A stretch of 21,697 bases of DNA from Zancudomyces culisetae (lineage: Eukaryota > Kickxellomycota > Harpellomycetes > Harpellales > Legeriomycetaceae): contig LSSK01000279.1 in NCBI GenBank assembly GCA_001969505.1, positions 1-21,697 on the forward strand, read 5' to 3'. Shown here piece after piece: positions 11,410 to 21,528 of this stretch. A program made the translations under genes and the position numbers. The first letter of the stretch is position 1; the number at the start of each line of letters is the position of its first letter. Under the pieces are notes generated by a model. That model was given only the letters and a program-made list of their open reading frames with translations, did no database searches and was not told where the DNA came from.

Positions 11410-12550
11410 ATGAACTATAGTGTTGTAAGCGAAATACGGCGAATAAATGAAAGAGAAATTGCACGAGAAACAAGGCATGGAGAATCTTGGCATGAGGAGT
11501 ATAAAGACAGTGCATATATTTTTGTCGGAGGGCTTCCATACGAGTTAACAGAGGGAGATGTTATTTGTATATTTTCACAGTAAGTAAACTTTTGTGTTTT
11601 ATTGTGGTTTTTAGCATATGAGGGACTAAAAAACGATAGCTTCTACTGTTCAATTATTAGTACTTACCTATAAATGCGCTATTAATAAATAGATATGGAG
11701 AAATCGTGGATATAAATTTAATTAAGGATAAAGAAACCAAAAAATTTAAGGGGTATGGGTTTATGCAGTACGAAAACCAAAAGAGCACGATACTCGCTGT
11801 TGACAATCTAAATGGGACAAAAGTAAGTGAAAGATTAAGATTTATACTGATGAGGCAAAATAAAAACTATCATTTATACTAAAATATCCATGGTGTTATG
11901 ATTGAATCGAAATAGATACTTGGACGAACGATCAGAGTAGATCATGTAAAAGGCTATAGACAGCCGAATACAGGTGATTCCGACTCAGAATGGAAACCCA
12001 GTATGAATGCGGCTCCAAAACTAGTAAAAGGTATTTGTAAATCTTTTTCTACTAATATTTTGTTAAAAGCGCATGATATTTTGCTACACTTCACGTAACA
12101 TCAATTTTTTTGAATGTGATGCAAAGCAAAATAAACTTAAATAAATCGGAATAAATATTCTGCTGAATAGCGAGCACAGTGAAAGAAGGTGACGGTAATA
12201 GTGATAAGGTCAGGAAAATGTTGGAATTAGGAATAGATTTGGATGACCCAATGGCCGAGTATCTTTATAAAAAAAAGAAAAAAGAGCTCAAAAAGTCGAA
12301 AAAAGAAAATGATAGATCCTTGGAAAAAAGAAGTGTGGACGCGGAAAAGGGTGGAAAGCGTAGAGAATCAACAAGGGCGGATGACCGTGAGTATTATAGA
12401 GATTACGACAACAAATATAAAGACGAAAGCAGACAAGTAGGTAATGCTAAGGGTAATCCTGGTAGGTCGAAACGAGAATATAGCAGAGAAAGGGAGTCCA
12501 AAAGATCACGAGCAGAGAAATACAGTCGAGACTCATACGACCGTGATTAA
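11410..12550 (+). CDS. IST3: Ist3/Snu17 (RBMX2)-like RRM splicing factor, four exons
   Basis: The exons are 11410-11579, 11693-11822, 11916-12030 and 12171-12550, giving 264 residues. The first two introns begin GTAAGT and all three end AATAG. The N-terminal INERE and SWHEEYKDSAYIFVGGLPYE strings are hallmarks of the Ist3/RBMX2 family. A single RRM spans about 36-114, with RNP2 YIFVGGL (36-42) and RNP1 KGYGFMQY (76-83), followed by STILAVDNLNG and IRVDHV. Family members are subunits of the RES complex (with Bud13 and Pml1) on the activated spliceosome. The C-terminal half is charged: LGIDLDDPMAEYL, a Lys block, then an Arg/Ser/Asp/Glu-rich tail ending DSYDRD. The donor of intron 3 is uncertain: GTATTT at 12031 and GTAAAT at 12037 both keep the frame. 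For its acceptor I prefer 12170 (AATAG) to 12179 (CACAG). Confidence 0.92.
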
Positions 12551-12575
12551 AACAACTCGGGGGTAGGTTGACTGA

Positions 12576-12591
12576 CTGGCTGGCTGGCTGG
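12576..12591. repeat. (CTGG)x4 microsatellite
   Basis: Four perfect CTGG units just downstream of the RRM gene stop codon, directly before a 10-bp tandem repeat. Confidence 0.85.
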
Positions 12592-12594
12592 CCA

Positions 12595-12624
12595 AGCCGA
12601 ACTCAGCCGAACTCAGCCCAACTC
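12595..12624. repeat. 10-bp tandem repeat, three copies
   Basis: Three adjacent copies of AGCCGAACTC, the third with one change (AGCCCAACTC). They are GC-richer than the surroundings and lie in the presumed 3' region of the RRM gene. Confidence 0.85.
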
Positions 12625-13583
12625 AAAATCGTGTGTTTTAAAACATCAACTCTCGAATTTCACGACCATAAAGCTACTAAAATAAATGCGGATGGCGGAG
12701 CAATGCAGATATGTGTGATCTCCAGCTTTGGCTGGAAAGGAATCTTGGCACGTTAAAGATTCTTACTGGTGATTTGCTATGCTACCTAGTTTTGAAACAG
12801 GGCTGAGTTGGGGGGTTTTAATTTATTTTACTCGCTGTATTTCTTGGCAAATACTGATGTTGTGCTATAAAGGATACGTTGATAGGTATTTGCTCTTTTT
12901 TTCCACACAAGTATAGGGGAAATGTTTCAAGATATAAGATTGGAGGATCGGGATTTTAGACCCACTAGTTAATATCTAATGTTATAATAGCCCTCCTCCC
13001 CTCCTCTCAACATCCCTCGTGCTCCTTTCTCTCGAAATCTTGTACAAGGGACCGTCTATTTGTATTGGCCATATAGCAAAAATGTAATATTTGCGTAGCT
13101 ATGAAGGACGGAATTCATGCCAGGCTCTAGGGAAAGGATGGGCATCACGCTTGAAATTAAAGTAATACACCTGTAAGGTGGGAGTAAATGTGCTAGAGAC
13201 AAGCTACTTAGAAATAGAAAAGTAAAGTATACCGAGCTTCCCAAACTAACGCCTATTCTTTTATTTTTATTGGCTCTTTTAGCTTACCAATTTTTATAAA
13301 GCGTGAAAGCTAGAGAATCTGAAAGTATTAGGTGAAAATATACAAAAATGATGGAAATTAAATTTGTGAAGATTTGATAGAAATTTTGTTTAATCAACGT
13401 TTTATCGCCTGAACAGAGATGTTATTTTTAAACAGCGAATAAAATGGCAATATCAAATTGATGGAAACAAAACAGATTAAGGAAAAAAGGCGATAAATAA
13501 ATCATAATTTAGGAAAAGCTTGAAAGCAAATAAACGCAAAAAAGGTGGTGGATTAATTAATATGAAAAAGATATCAGAGGGAA

Positions 13584-13628
13584 AAAGGGTAAATTGAAAA
13601 GGGAAAGGGAAAAGGAATAGCAAAAGGG
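13584..13628. repeat. Purine-rich tract upstream of the MIT-domain gene
   Basis: An almost uninterrupted G/A stretch containing repeated GGGAAA words, about 320 bp before the start codon of the MIT-domain gene. It could be a promoter-associated low-complexity tract; no factor is implied by the sequence. Confidence 0.5.
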
Positions 13629-13946
13629 ACTGAAATCAAGCAAAAATATATTTGCTGAGGGAACTCGTATATTCTCCTCCAGCTATTTCCGAGCAAAAAA
13701 AAAATTTTTTTTTTGATGATTATGTATTTACATGTATTTACATATATATATAATATTTTTATTTTTTTTAAAAATCCGAAAACCAAGGTCGATTTGTAAT
13801 TAGAACAAACGAAATAAAAAAAAATAGAATAAATTGATTAATTAGGGAAATTAGCAACAATAGTAAAGAGTTGCTATTACTATTTCCTGAAACGCTTGAT
13901 ATCTGTTGTAATAATATATTAGTAGTGGGCGATAGAAATACTAAAT

Positions 13947-16620
13947 ATGGAACATCGAAGTCATGGCAGAAGAAAGCAGTTAGATAAAATGGAAAGCAAA
14001 GGAAGTAAATCGTTTAGATTCCTGCTGACCCTGGCACTGCGAAAGGCGCAATTGGCAGTAGCACTAGATAATAGAGGACAGATTAAAGAGGCGATAATGG
14101 CATATCTAGAAGCAATAGATACGCTAAGCCTGGTGCTAGAACAAACAAACGATGAAGAGAGTCGGTTAAAGCTTACTCATTTCGTAAGTCAACATTGAAT
14201 TATTATGATGATCTTTTTTCTTTTTTTCTTCTCCTTTTTATACAATTTCAGAATATCTGAAAAAAATATATAACTATATACAAAGACACATGTATTTGAA
14301 ACTCAGAATACATGATATAAAATATGATACAAGGCGTTTTTTAATTTTTATATTTATGGGGGAAAAAATAAAAATAGCAAGATACCTATGCTACGAGAGT
14401 GAGAATCTTGAATGAATTTCAGCGAAGTGCATATAGAAGAACTATTAACAGTGAAAGTAATAGAAAAGCGAAAAGTGGAAACGCAATGGGGGTAAATGAG
14501 TCGGAAAGGGAGGGAAGTTTTGAACTGGTGCAGGAAAGCGATAAAGAAGGAAAAAACGAAGTTGGAGTAAATAATTTAGAGCGGGGAATGAATGAGCTGA
14601 AAATAGGGGGGAAACAGAGAAAAGAAGGCAGTGGGAATCCTGAAGATGAGGTTGTAGTGGTTGAGGCGGGTGGAAATGATGTTGAAGGTAAGTAAAATGG
14701 AAATCAGCAAAAATCATTGCAGGGTACGTACGTATATAAATCGAGGAAAGCGAAGATGTGTGACATGAATCTGTTTGTACAATAGGAGAGCATATAGAAG
14801 AGATATTAGATGCTGACTATAATAAAGAGGAAATAGACACCTACGATGAATTCGACGGATACGAGATGGAACAAATAATTGAGCCACATGAGGAAGGGGA
14901 GGAAGATTATGTAGACGAGGAACAACAAGAGGAAGAAGAACTGGAGGGGGGGAGAGAAGGCGAAGGTAAAGAAGACGAGGAAGGTGAAGGTGAAGGTGAA
15001 GAAGGTGAAGAAGGCGAGGAAGAGGAAGAGGAGGAGGAGGGCGAATACGACCAAGAGGACTATTATGGAGAAAGATACTACGAAGAGGAAGTAGAGAGGG
15101 TGCAAGGTGAATCTGTGGACGAAAAAGAAAAGAATGTCAAAGATGAGATAAAAGGTACAAAAGGGATAATATCCAAGATAGAAAAGATATATAAACGACT
15201 TGGTGAAAATACTTTGGCAATAAACAGCGAAGAAACACTACTGAACAGCATCAGCAGGAGCGGGGGAGACCAAAACAGACATGAAATGGTAGGAGACGAT
15301 AAGGTAGACATGATGGAAGAGGAGGAGAGAGAAAATATTAAAGTATGTAGACTATATTTGGAAAGCAGGCGAAGTGTTCTAGGTCCGTATATAATGACCA
15401 GGCTGATACTAAGAAGTATGATGAAGAAAGGAGGTTTTATAACACCAACGCTTTATTTGAGCAAGCAAGTATGGAGTAATATAAGCAGTCCAAGGAACAT
15501 AAACTTAAAGATAAATAATGTTGAAACCAAGATAAATGGAATGAAAAGGCTACTCAAGACGATATTAGGTAGTGCGGACATTGAGCTGCCAACAATTACC
15601 AGCAACCGCGAATACAATGTTAAAGGGCCCCAAGAGGCACATGGTGACTACAACAAAACAAATAACAATAATAACACAGGTAGAAGTAGCAACGACGAAC
15701 AGCATATAGAAGAAGAGCTGAAAAGGAATAGCATAAAGATAGGAATCTTTCTGGAGAATTTGGAAAGGGTGTGCGAAGATATTGTCAAACAAATGTCTAA
15801 AAAGCTCAAGCAAATAACGAGTGGGAAAAACTATTTTGATATATCAAATACAAGTACGAATACAAATTTCAAGAACAGTCAACAAACAGCAACGTTGCAA
15901 AAAAAGTATTCCGGTAGTATTGGAAACAGCGCATGGCCAATAAGCATCACAAGCAGCAGCAATACCAACAGTGTTGGCAGTAACTGTAGTGGTACTAACG
16001 ATAATAGCGGAAGTGGTTGTGGAAGTGGTGGTGGTGGTGGTGGTGGCGGTGGTGGCGGTGGTGGTAGTAATAGTGGTGGTAGTGGTGGCAATGTTAATAC
16101 CAACGCTATTGGCAATGGACTTTTTAGTGGCCGTGGAATAGCGGCAATCATGGAGAATGGCTATAACGATTCATACAGTGGAGTTGGTGATAATACTGGC
16201 CGGTATGTGGTTATAATTAAACAGCTGCTCACCAGCTTGCTTGTGATTGAAGCGTGGTTAGTATACTACAGCAATTTAATATGTAACAGTAGCACAAACT
16301 TAGAACGGGGTATGAGTGGGAATAGCAGAAGTGGTGGGGACCAGGAAGACTTTTTAAATTCGATGCGAATAGCTACAAACATAAACAGAACAGAAAAATC
16401 TATAGCAAACCTGAGTCGCCAAATGAAGTCGAATCATGTAGCCACTTTTAAATATGAGAAAATCATAAATTATAATTTGCTGTACCACAACATTTTGTAT
16501 AAACTAGTAGGGTTTTCCAACTGGCTAAACCAGGTGCTTTTACCCATAATTATAGCTGACATTCATACCTTTCTTTATAGTCACATTAAACATTTACAGA
16601 CTTGGATTAAATCTTCATAG
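13947..16620 (+). CDS. MIT-domain protein of the fungal type, three exons
   Basis: The exons are 13947-14183, 14378-14687 and 14786-16620, giving 793 residues. Both introns begin GTAAGT and end AATAG, and the phases match (0 and 1). Residues about 27-95 form an MIT domain: ALRKAQLAVALDNRGQIKEA, then MAYLEAIDTLSLVLEQTNDE, then a third helix spliced as LTHF-QDTYATRVRIL. MIT domains bind ESCRT-III tails or related partners in membrane trafficking. A second block at 382-412 (LGPYIMTRLILRSM, GGFITPTLYLSKQVW) resembles the segment found after MIT in uncharacterised filamentous-fungal proteins. Between these lie a Glu/Gly run (about 216-288) and, further on, Asn/Ser-rich sequence with 13 consecutive Gly (597-609). 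The C-terminus is again ordered and hydrophobic. No AAA ATPase domain is present, so it is not Vps4. The molecular role is unknown. The stop codon overlaps the end of the opposite Doa1-like gene. Confidence 0.82.
16027..16065 (+). repeat. GGT/GGC triplet repeat coding for 13 glycines
   Basis: Thirteen consecutive glycine codons, all GGT except two GGC, inside the MIT-domain gene. The near-uniform codon use suggests expansion by slippage, so the length may differ between strains. Confidence 0.85.
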
Positions 16621-17267
16621 ACTAAAATTATAATAAAATGCATTGTACGAGTTTTCCAGCGCCTTGTTCTTGTCCTTGTTGTTGCTGACAACACTGCTGT
16701 ATTTAGCTACTATTTCCTGCTCCAAATCCTGCCTGTTTTGCTCTACACACTGCCTAGCTTCCTCGGTCGAATACAGGTTCGCCAAAAACCGAAACATCAT
16801 TGTCTGCCTAATCAAATCATGCTCAGCCTGAAATGTTTGCTCCATAAACTTCACCAGCCCCAACTGGTTCGCTTTGCAGTAGTCCACTATGAATCTGTTT
16901 TCTGGTCTACCAGCTATCAGTCGCAACAGATCCAAAATCGGATACCGATGCTCCACTGGCCACATGGCTGCTGTGTATATCACTTGCTCTACATCGTCTC
17001 TGCTCAGCGATGATGTCGGTATTGTTCCACCCAGTTTCTTACAAATCTGTTCAAGAACATCCAAATTTGTGTTCTCGATGCCATTCTTGCTAGCCAGCTC
17101 AGCTATTCTTTTAAATACTGAGTCTAGGTTGGCCGACTTTATAAATTTATATTCCTTGTTAACTCCACCAGTCCCCACAGCTGCTCCAGCTCCGCCATCA
17201 ATAGGCTGGGCATATGGATTGAATATTGAACCGTCATTGCTGCCTACACTTTGATCTTGGTTCTGAG

Positions 17268-17302
<35 letters not shown>

Positions 17303-18919
17303 TCGCTATTTTTGATTATAAACATGGCTATCTCTTCCAAATAGTTCTGGTCTAGATTGTTTCTTTCTATAAACTTTTGAGCCGCCATATACGGATTTTC
17401 GGTGGTGTTATATGGAAGCTTCAGCAAATGCTCCTGACCCTCACCCGTACCTCCTCCAATATCTATCGAAAACACATAGTCATACTGCTTTCCCTCATAC
17501 TCCTGCTTCTGCTGCTGCTCTGCCACGTCTGTTACATCCCCTACCTTCACCCACTCCTGACTTTCTCCATCAACTGTCCATTGATACGCCTCCACTTTTC
17601 CTTCTTTCTTAACCATAATCACCTGTTGGTCCTTTGTGCCTGGATACTCTAGTCTTTCCACCCCTGGAATTTTGCTCATATCCAGCTTTTCCATCGTTTT
17701 CTTTGCTACAGCAAACTCTGCATTTTTCTTCTTCAGCTGCTCTTCCACTTCCACATCTGCTTGCCTCTCTTTGCTTCTGCTAAATACATATCCCATCGCA
17801 TCACTTGCCCCACACACTATATCGTCGTTGCTCATCACTGCAACACTCCAGATCGTTGTTACTGGCATGATAAGCGTTTCAATGTTTTCCCCGTTTTTCC
17901 ATACTCTCACTGTCCTATCCTCGCCTGCTGTCACTATTTCACCTGTAGATGTCACCGCCATTGAATATATAAACGACTCGTGACCAACCATCTTATCCTC
18001 TATGTACCCGTCAACTATCCTCCATTTGATTACCGCCCCATCGTTAGATACCGACAAAAAGCTCTCTGTTTCCCCACCCACTTTCATCAGCCCTCGCACA
18101 CAATCATCATGTCCCACATACTTTTGAATGCAGTTTCCATCTTTCCATCTTCGTATCACTTTATCTGCAGAGCCTGTTAGAATTGTTCCATCGTCCAGCT
18201 CCAGCACTGCCCACACCGCTCCCTCATGCCCTTCCAAGGTATGAATGCACTCCCAGTTATGCCATACTCTTGCTGTTTTGTCCCATGAACCTGTAACTAC
18301 ACCTTTCCCTCCATGCAACCCGGCGATTGTACATACATTCTCTTTGTGCCCTACCAATGCATACTTTGGCTCCTCCACATCACTTATATCCCATACATAC
18401 ACCATTTTATCCATTCCTCCTGTCAATATATATCCTATTTTTTGTTGTTGTTGTCTTTCTGTTTAATATTTCTCTCTCCTCTTTCCCATCCCCCTCTTTT
18501 TATAACCAAAATGGTACTCCACCTTATCCGATTTAGACGCAATTTCAACACTGTCAATAATTTTTTGTATTCACTTTTTTTAAAACTTACCTCTATTGCC
18601 TTTATCGCCATAAATCGGGTCTTTGAGTACAGCCACGGAATTGACATATCCTTCATGTCCCACTAACGTTTTTTCTGCCTCAAACATTCTGTTTCCCTTC
18701 CGCACCCATATTATCCCAGTTCCATCCCTGCTTACTGTTACAATTGTGTCCTCATCTACCGATGCGGTTCCCTTGACCTATTCCATATGTACAATTCGCA
18801 TTGTTAATTCTATTATATTCATCTTGGCCTTTTTTTATTATTAGCATTGTATCTTTGCTTACGTCACCCCTATGGCCACTTAATATTGCTGATATTTTGT
18901 ATTTGCTGCTCTCTTCCAT
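16615..18919 (-). CDS. DOA1: Doa1/Ufd3 (PLAA)-like Cdc48 cofactor, three exons, short C-terminus
   Basis: The exons are 18919-18863, 18777-18591 and 18434-16615 (687 residues). Intron 1 begins GTAAGC and intron 2 GTAAGT; both end AATAG and phases match (0 and 1). A seven-blade WD40 propeller covers about 1-309. Its first blade starts ISAILSGHRGD in exon 1 and continues SRDGTGIIWV in exon 2; later blades show GSWDKTARVW, GSADKVIRRW, VSNDGAVIKW and GEDRTVRVW. The PFU ubiquitin-binding domain is at about 335-454 (EGKQYDYVFSIDI, NPYMAAQKFI). After a GQ-repeat linker (459-476) comes a PUL domain from about 508. Family proteins bind ubiquitin through the WD40 and PFU parts and the Cdc48/p97 tail through PUL, acting in ubiquitin turnover. 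PUL is unusually short: the protein ends FYYNFSL, roughly 80-100 residues before the normal end. No downstream splice donor that could extend it was seen. Confidence 0.93.
17268..17303. repeat. Hexanucleotide repeat (CTTGAC) in the Doa1-like gene
   Basis: Five perfect CTTGAC units and a sixth with one change. On the coding strand they give Gly-Gln repeats in the linker between the PFU and PUL domains. A slippage-prone linker of variable length is likely. Confidence 0.9.
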
Positions 18920-19229
18920 ATTGTATTTCTCTCTCTTTCCACGCTCCACGTTCCGCTTTTCTCTTTTATTCTTCTTACTGTTTGTTCTTTTCCTTTTTTG
19001 TGGATATTTCAAAAGGATATTGTATTATTATTTACCAGCAAATAACTATAACGTATACATTTTTTTTTTCCTCGAATGGTATTTATGTTTTAAAAGTCTA
19101 ACCGATTCCACGTGTCACTACTACTCGTTTTAGAAATCAAGCACAAAAAATTGGTAAAGTTTTAGTATCTCCACTAAACTGCGACAGACCACAAAACTCC
19201 GCCTCTGAACAATAATTTATGTCTGACTA

Positions 19230-19247
19230 CCCCCCCCTCCCCCCCCC
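19230..19247. repeat. C8-T-C9 homopolymer tract
   Basis: Eight C, one T, nine C, followed by a run of A. This is striking in AT-rich DNA; the length may be unstable or affected by sequencing. Confidence 0.85.
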
Positions 19248-19951
19248 AAAAAAAATGATAACAACACTTCCACTAGTATCTTCTTTAAATCTTTATAAAA
19301 GAATGCATTGCTATTACAAGAGAAAAGCTAAAGTCAGTTAATGAAATATGGCCTAATGGATATATTAATTATACGTTTCTTGCTTTGCTTTTCTTCTATC
19401 AATATTATTCAAGTTCCTTTGTTTTCCTTCATTTTGTACAATATCATATTTGTCTGTTATTCCCAAAATCCGTTTAAAAACAAATGAACAACGATCATGA
19501 ATATCGAAAAATAAGAAGGAAAAATATATAAAAAAGAAAACAACTCCGCCATTACTCCAGTTTCTACTATATTTTTTTTACCGATCTCCATTCATTCAAT
19601 TCCAGTATTACCCGATGGTTGTTTGTATTTTTTTTTTGGAGTTAGACAATATCCTCCTCGTTCCCAAGCTTTATCTACAAGGAGGCCATTTCATATTCTC
19701 ATTTCACAACAATCCTTTAAAACATTTGATAGACCAACCTCTCTATTCTACTTGGCTAACAGCTGATCCATTCTCTCAGAAAATACACCTATCAGATTAT
19801 TAACAAAGTTGAGATAATGTTGGCATTTCTTGCACATTAATACCGAGTAAGTGTACAGTCCCTCAAAAACGATATAAATTGCAAGAAGCTTTTTCTGCTT
19901 TTGACAAAGAAAGCATTCCTTTGGTTAGCTAACGCTTCTGTTTTTCAAGCA

Positions 19952-19960
19952 TATATAAAA
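19952..19960 (+). promoter_or_regulatory. TATA-box candidate for the secreted-protein gene
   Basis: TATATAAAA lies 67 bp before the start codon at 20019, a suitable distance for a short leader. In AT-rich DNA such words occur by chance, but it is the best match near this gene, and the paralogue downstream has a similar element at similar spacing. Confidence 0.4.
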
Positions 19961-20018
19961 ACACACCCCAGTATCCATTAAAGTCATTTAATGTAATAGT
20001 ATCATTGTTAATAATCAT

Positions 20019-20648
20019 ATGAAGAAAATGAAGTTTAAAAAAACCATCAGAACTTTTACATACCTGTTGTTCTATATCAACGTTGTTCCATGTATTACTT
20101 CAGATACAATCAAAATGCTTGCACTAGCAACAAAGCTTACACCAAACTACTCAATATACACCCTGGAAGCACTTGGACTGCAAGCAATTAAGGCACTTAA
20201 TTCCTATCGACTGGGTACTGGCCTCGTCGGATTCCAGTCCATTCCTTTTGCGGGTCAGAATGCCACTGATACACGTGCTTACAATACATATCTTTTAAAA
20301 GAGATATGTAGCACGGAGAATAAGACAAAAATAAACACTGTGGTGTGGGAGCCAGGGTCTCTATTAAGTGACAATTCAAAGAATAGCCAAATATGTGGAT
20401 ATCCACTGATAGATTATGATACGGGTGAGATATCACCTCTTGCTCAACGTGATATGAATCTGCTTCTATTAGTTTCGCTTTGTGTAAACGATGACAAATA
20501 TACTTTCAAATATGGATATGTAAACACTGATAACAAGAACCAGCTTGGGTTAGACCAAACAAACCATTGTGCGTACGAGTTATTCGTTTCCATTTGGAAA
20601 AATTTTAAGCGGCCAGCATATGTTCCTGATTTTTTTATCAATAAATAA
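20019..20648 (+). CDS. Secreted protein of unknown family, paralogue A
   Basis: A single-exon gene of 209 residues that I cannot assign to a named family. The N-terminus is basic (MKKMKFKKTIR) followed by a hydrophobic core (TYLLFYINVVPCI), a typical signal peptide with likely cleavage near residue 27. The mature part has four cysteines at 97, 126, 155 and 184, each exactly 29 residues apart, and three N-glycosylation sequons (N43, N81, N101), fitting an extracellular disulfide-bonded protein. Other visible blocks are TVVWEPGSLL (107-116), CGYPLIDYDTGEISP (126-140) and MNLLLLVSLC (146-155). No transmembrane anchor follows the signal peptide. Residues 28-61 align without gaps to the start of the next gene at 21529 (13 of 34 identical), so the two are paralogues. 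The ATG at 20019 is the first in frame; one at codon 4 is also possible. Secretion is inference from sequence. Confidence 0.75.
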   Translation: MKKMKFKKTIRTFTYLLFYINVVPCITSDTIKMLALATKLTPNYSIYTLEALGLQAIKALNSYRLGTGLVGFQSIPFAGQNATDTRAYNTYLLKEICSTENKTKINTVVWEPGSLLSDNSKNSQICGYPLIDYDTGEISPLAQRDMNLLLLVSLCVNDDKYTFKYGYVNTDNKNQLGLDQTNHCAYELFVSIWKNFKRPAYVPDFFINK

Positions 20649-21528
20649 CTAAACGCATTACTTGGGATTTCATATATGAATATATTGATTCTACCTGTAG
20701 TGCCTATTAAAAAGAAAGAAAAAAACAAGTTAAGAATTAGTACGGAAGATTTACCACCGCATTTATTAAAATTAGTAGGCTGTGTCAGGCTATAATATTT
20801 GCATTAAAATAAACCAGTTAACCAACTATAGAGAATAACTTTTGAATTTCTATACTTTAATGCCTATGACGAAGTCAAAAAAACAACAAAGAGTTGGTAA
20901 AGTTGCGAGTTAAGGACTCGTTAATTTCTTTTTTGACATTCATTCTGCCATAAACCCCATTATTTCCGACTACAAAAATGCTTCCAATATATTAATTAAA
21001 AAACAATAATAATTATCATTTAAAACTCTCCACTTACGAAGATTGTTCATGTTTAACTGTTTACTTACCCTTAGCTATACAGGGCTATACACGAGAGTAC
21101 AGGCAATAGACTACAAGTCTTTTCTTGCTTAATTTTATTTTCTGCAATTAAAACTGCTATTGGATGTGTAAATACTCATCATTAAAGTCTGGTTTTATTG
21201 TTTAATCATTAACCTAGTTATATTATATCGAGTTTGTAAATAAACGCAATCCATCACTACCAATCTATTAATTAAAACTTGTGAATATAAGAATACGCAC
21301 GTTCCTGCATGAGTTGGTAACAAGTTTATCTTTTGTATAAATATTGTACTGAGTAGAGTATAATAAACACATCTCTTTTTAATATAAAATAAAGATGACC
21401 ATACTTAATATGCTATTGAAACGATACTTACCACTCACACCCTTTAGTTTAAAAAGGATATATACATCAATAAGCCACTTTGAGATATTTATTTGCAATT
21501 AGTATCACCCGCTTACAAGATTGAAAAG
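20649..21528. other. AT-rich spacer between the two secreted-protein genes
   Basis: No open frame of note, RNA fold or repeat is seen. It holds the 3' region of paralogue A and the promoter of paralogue B. Confidence 0.5.
21459..21464 (+). promoter_or_regulatory. TATA-box candidate for paralogue B
   Basis: TATATA lies 70 bp before the start codon at 21529, close to the spacing seen for the paralogue at 20019. Chance occurrence in AT-rich sequence is possible. Confidence 0.35.

Larger units (their letters stand above)
12551..13946. other. Intergenic region between RRM and MIT-domain genes
   Basis: The first 700 bp are clearly less AT-rich than other spacers here and carry short tandem repeats at 12576-12624. 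No open frame with a recognisable product and no convincing snoRNA or snRNA box set was found. From about 13570 the strand becomes purine-rich (GGGAAA repeats) and then AT-rich up to the start of the MIT-domain gene, whose promoter and leader must lie here. Confidence 0.45.
18920..20018. other. Divergent promoter region between Doa1-like and secreted-protein genes
   Basis: This spacer serves two divergent genes. Close to the Doa1-like start the coding strand is purine-rich. A homopolymeric C tract lies at 19230-19247. A 62-codon frame at 19615-19803 starts with a Phe/Leu-rich stretch and matches no family known to me; I do not call it a gene. A TATA-like element precedes the secreted-protein gene. 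Confidence 0.5.

Noticed and set aside
14252-14414. Acceptor TTTCAG at 14251 in the MIT gene, giving a tempting YLKKIYNYIQ helix
   Set aside because: With the GTAAGT donor at 14184 this acceptor is out of phase and meets a stop at once. The later acceptor at 14377 is in phase and restores the MIT third helix as QDTYATRVRIL.
14445-16151. Several long minus-strand open frames opposite the MIT-domain gene
   Set aside because: They are antisense shadows of Glu- and Gly-rich coding sequence, giving Phe/Leu- and Pro-rich products without any motif.
19615-19803. 62-codon frame upstream of the secreted-protein gene
   Set aside because: There is no signal peptide and no similarity to the two paralogues. 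It is too short and unsupported to call a gene.
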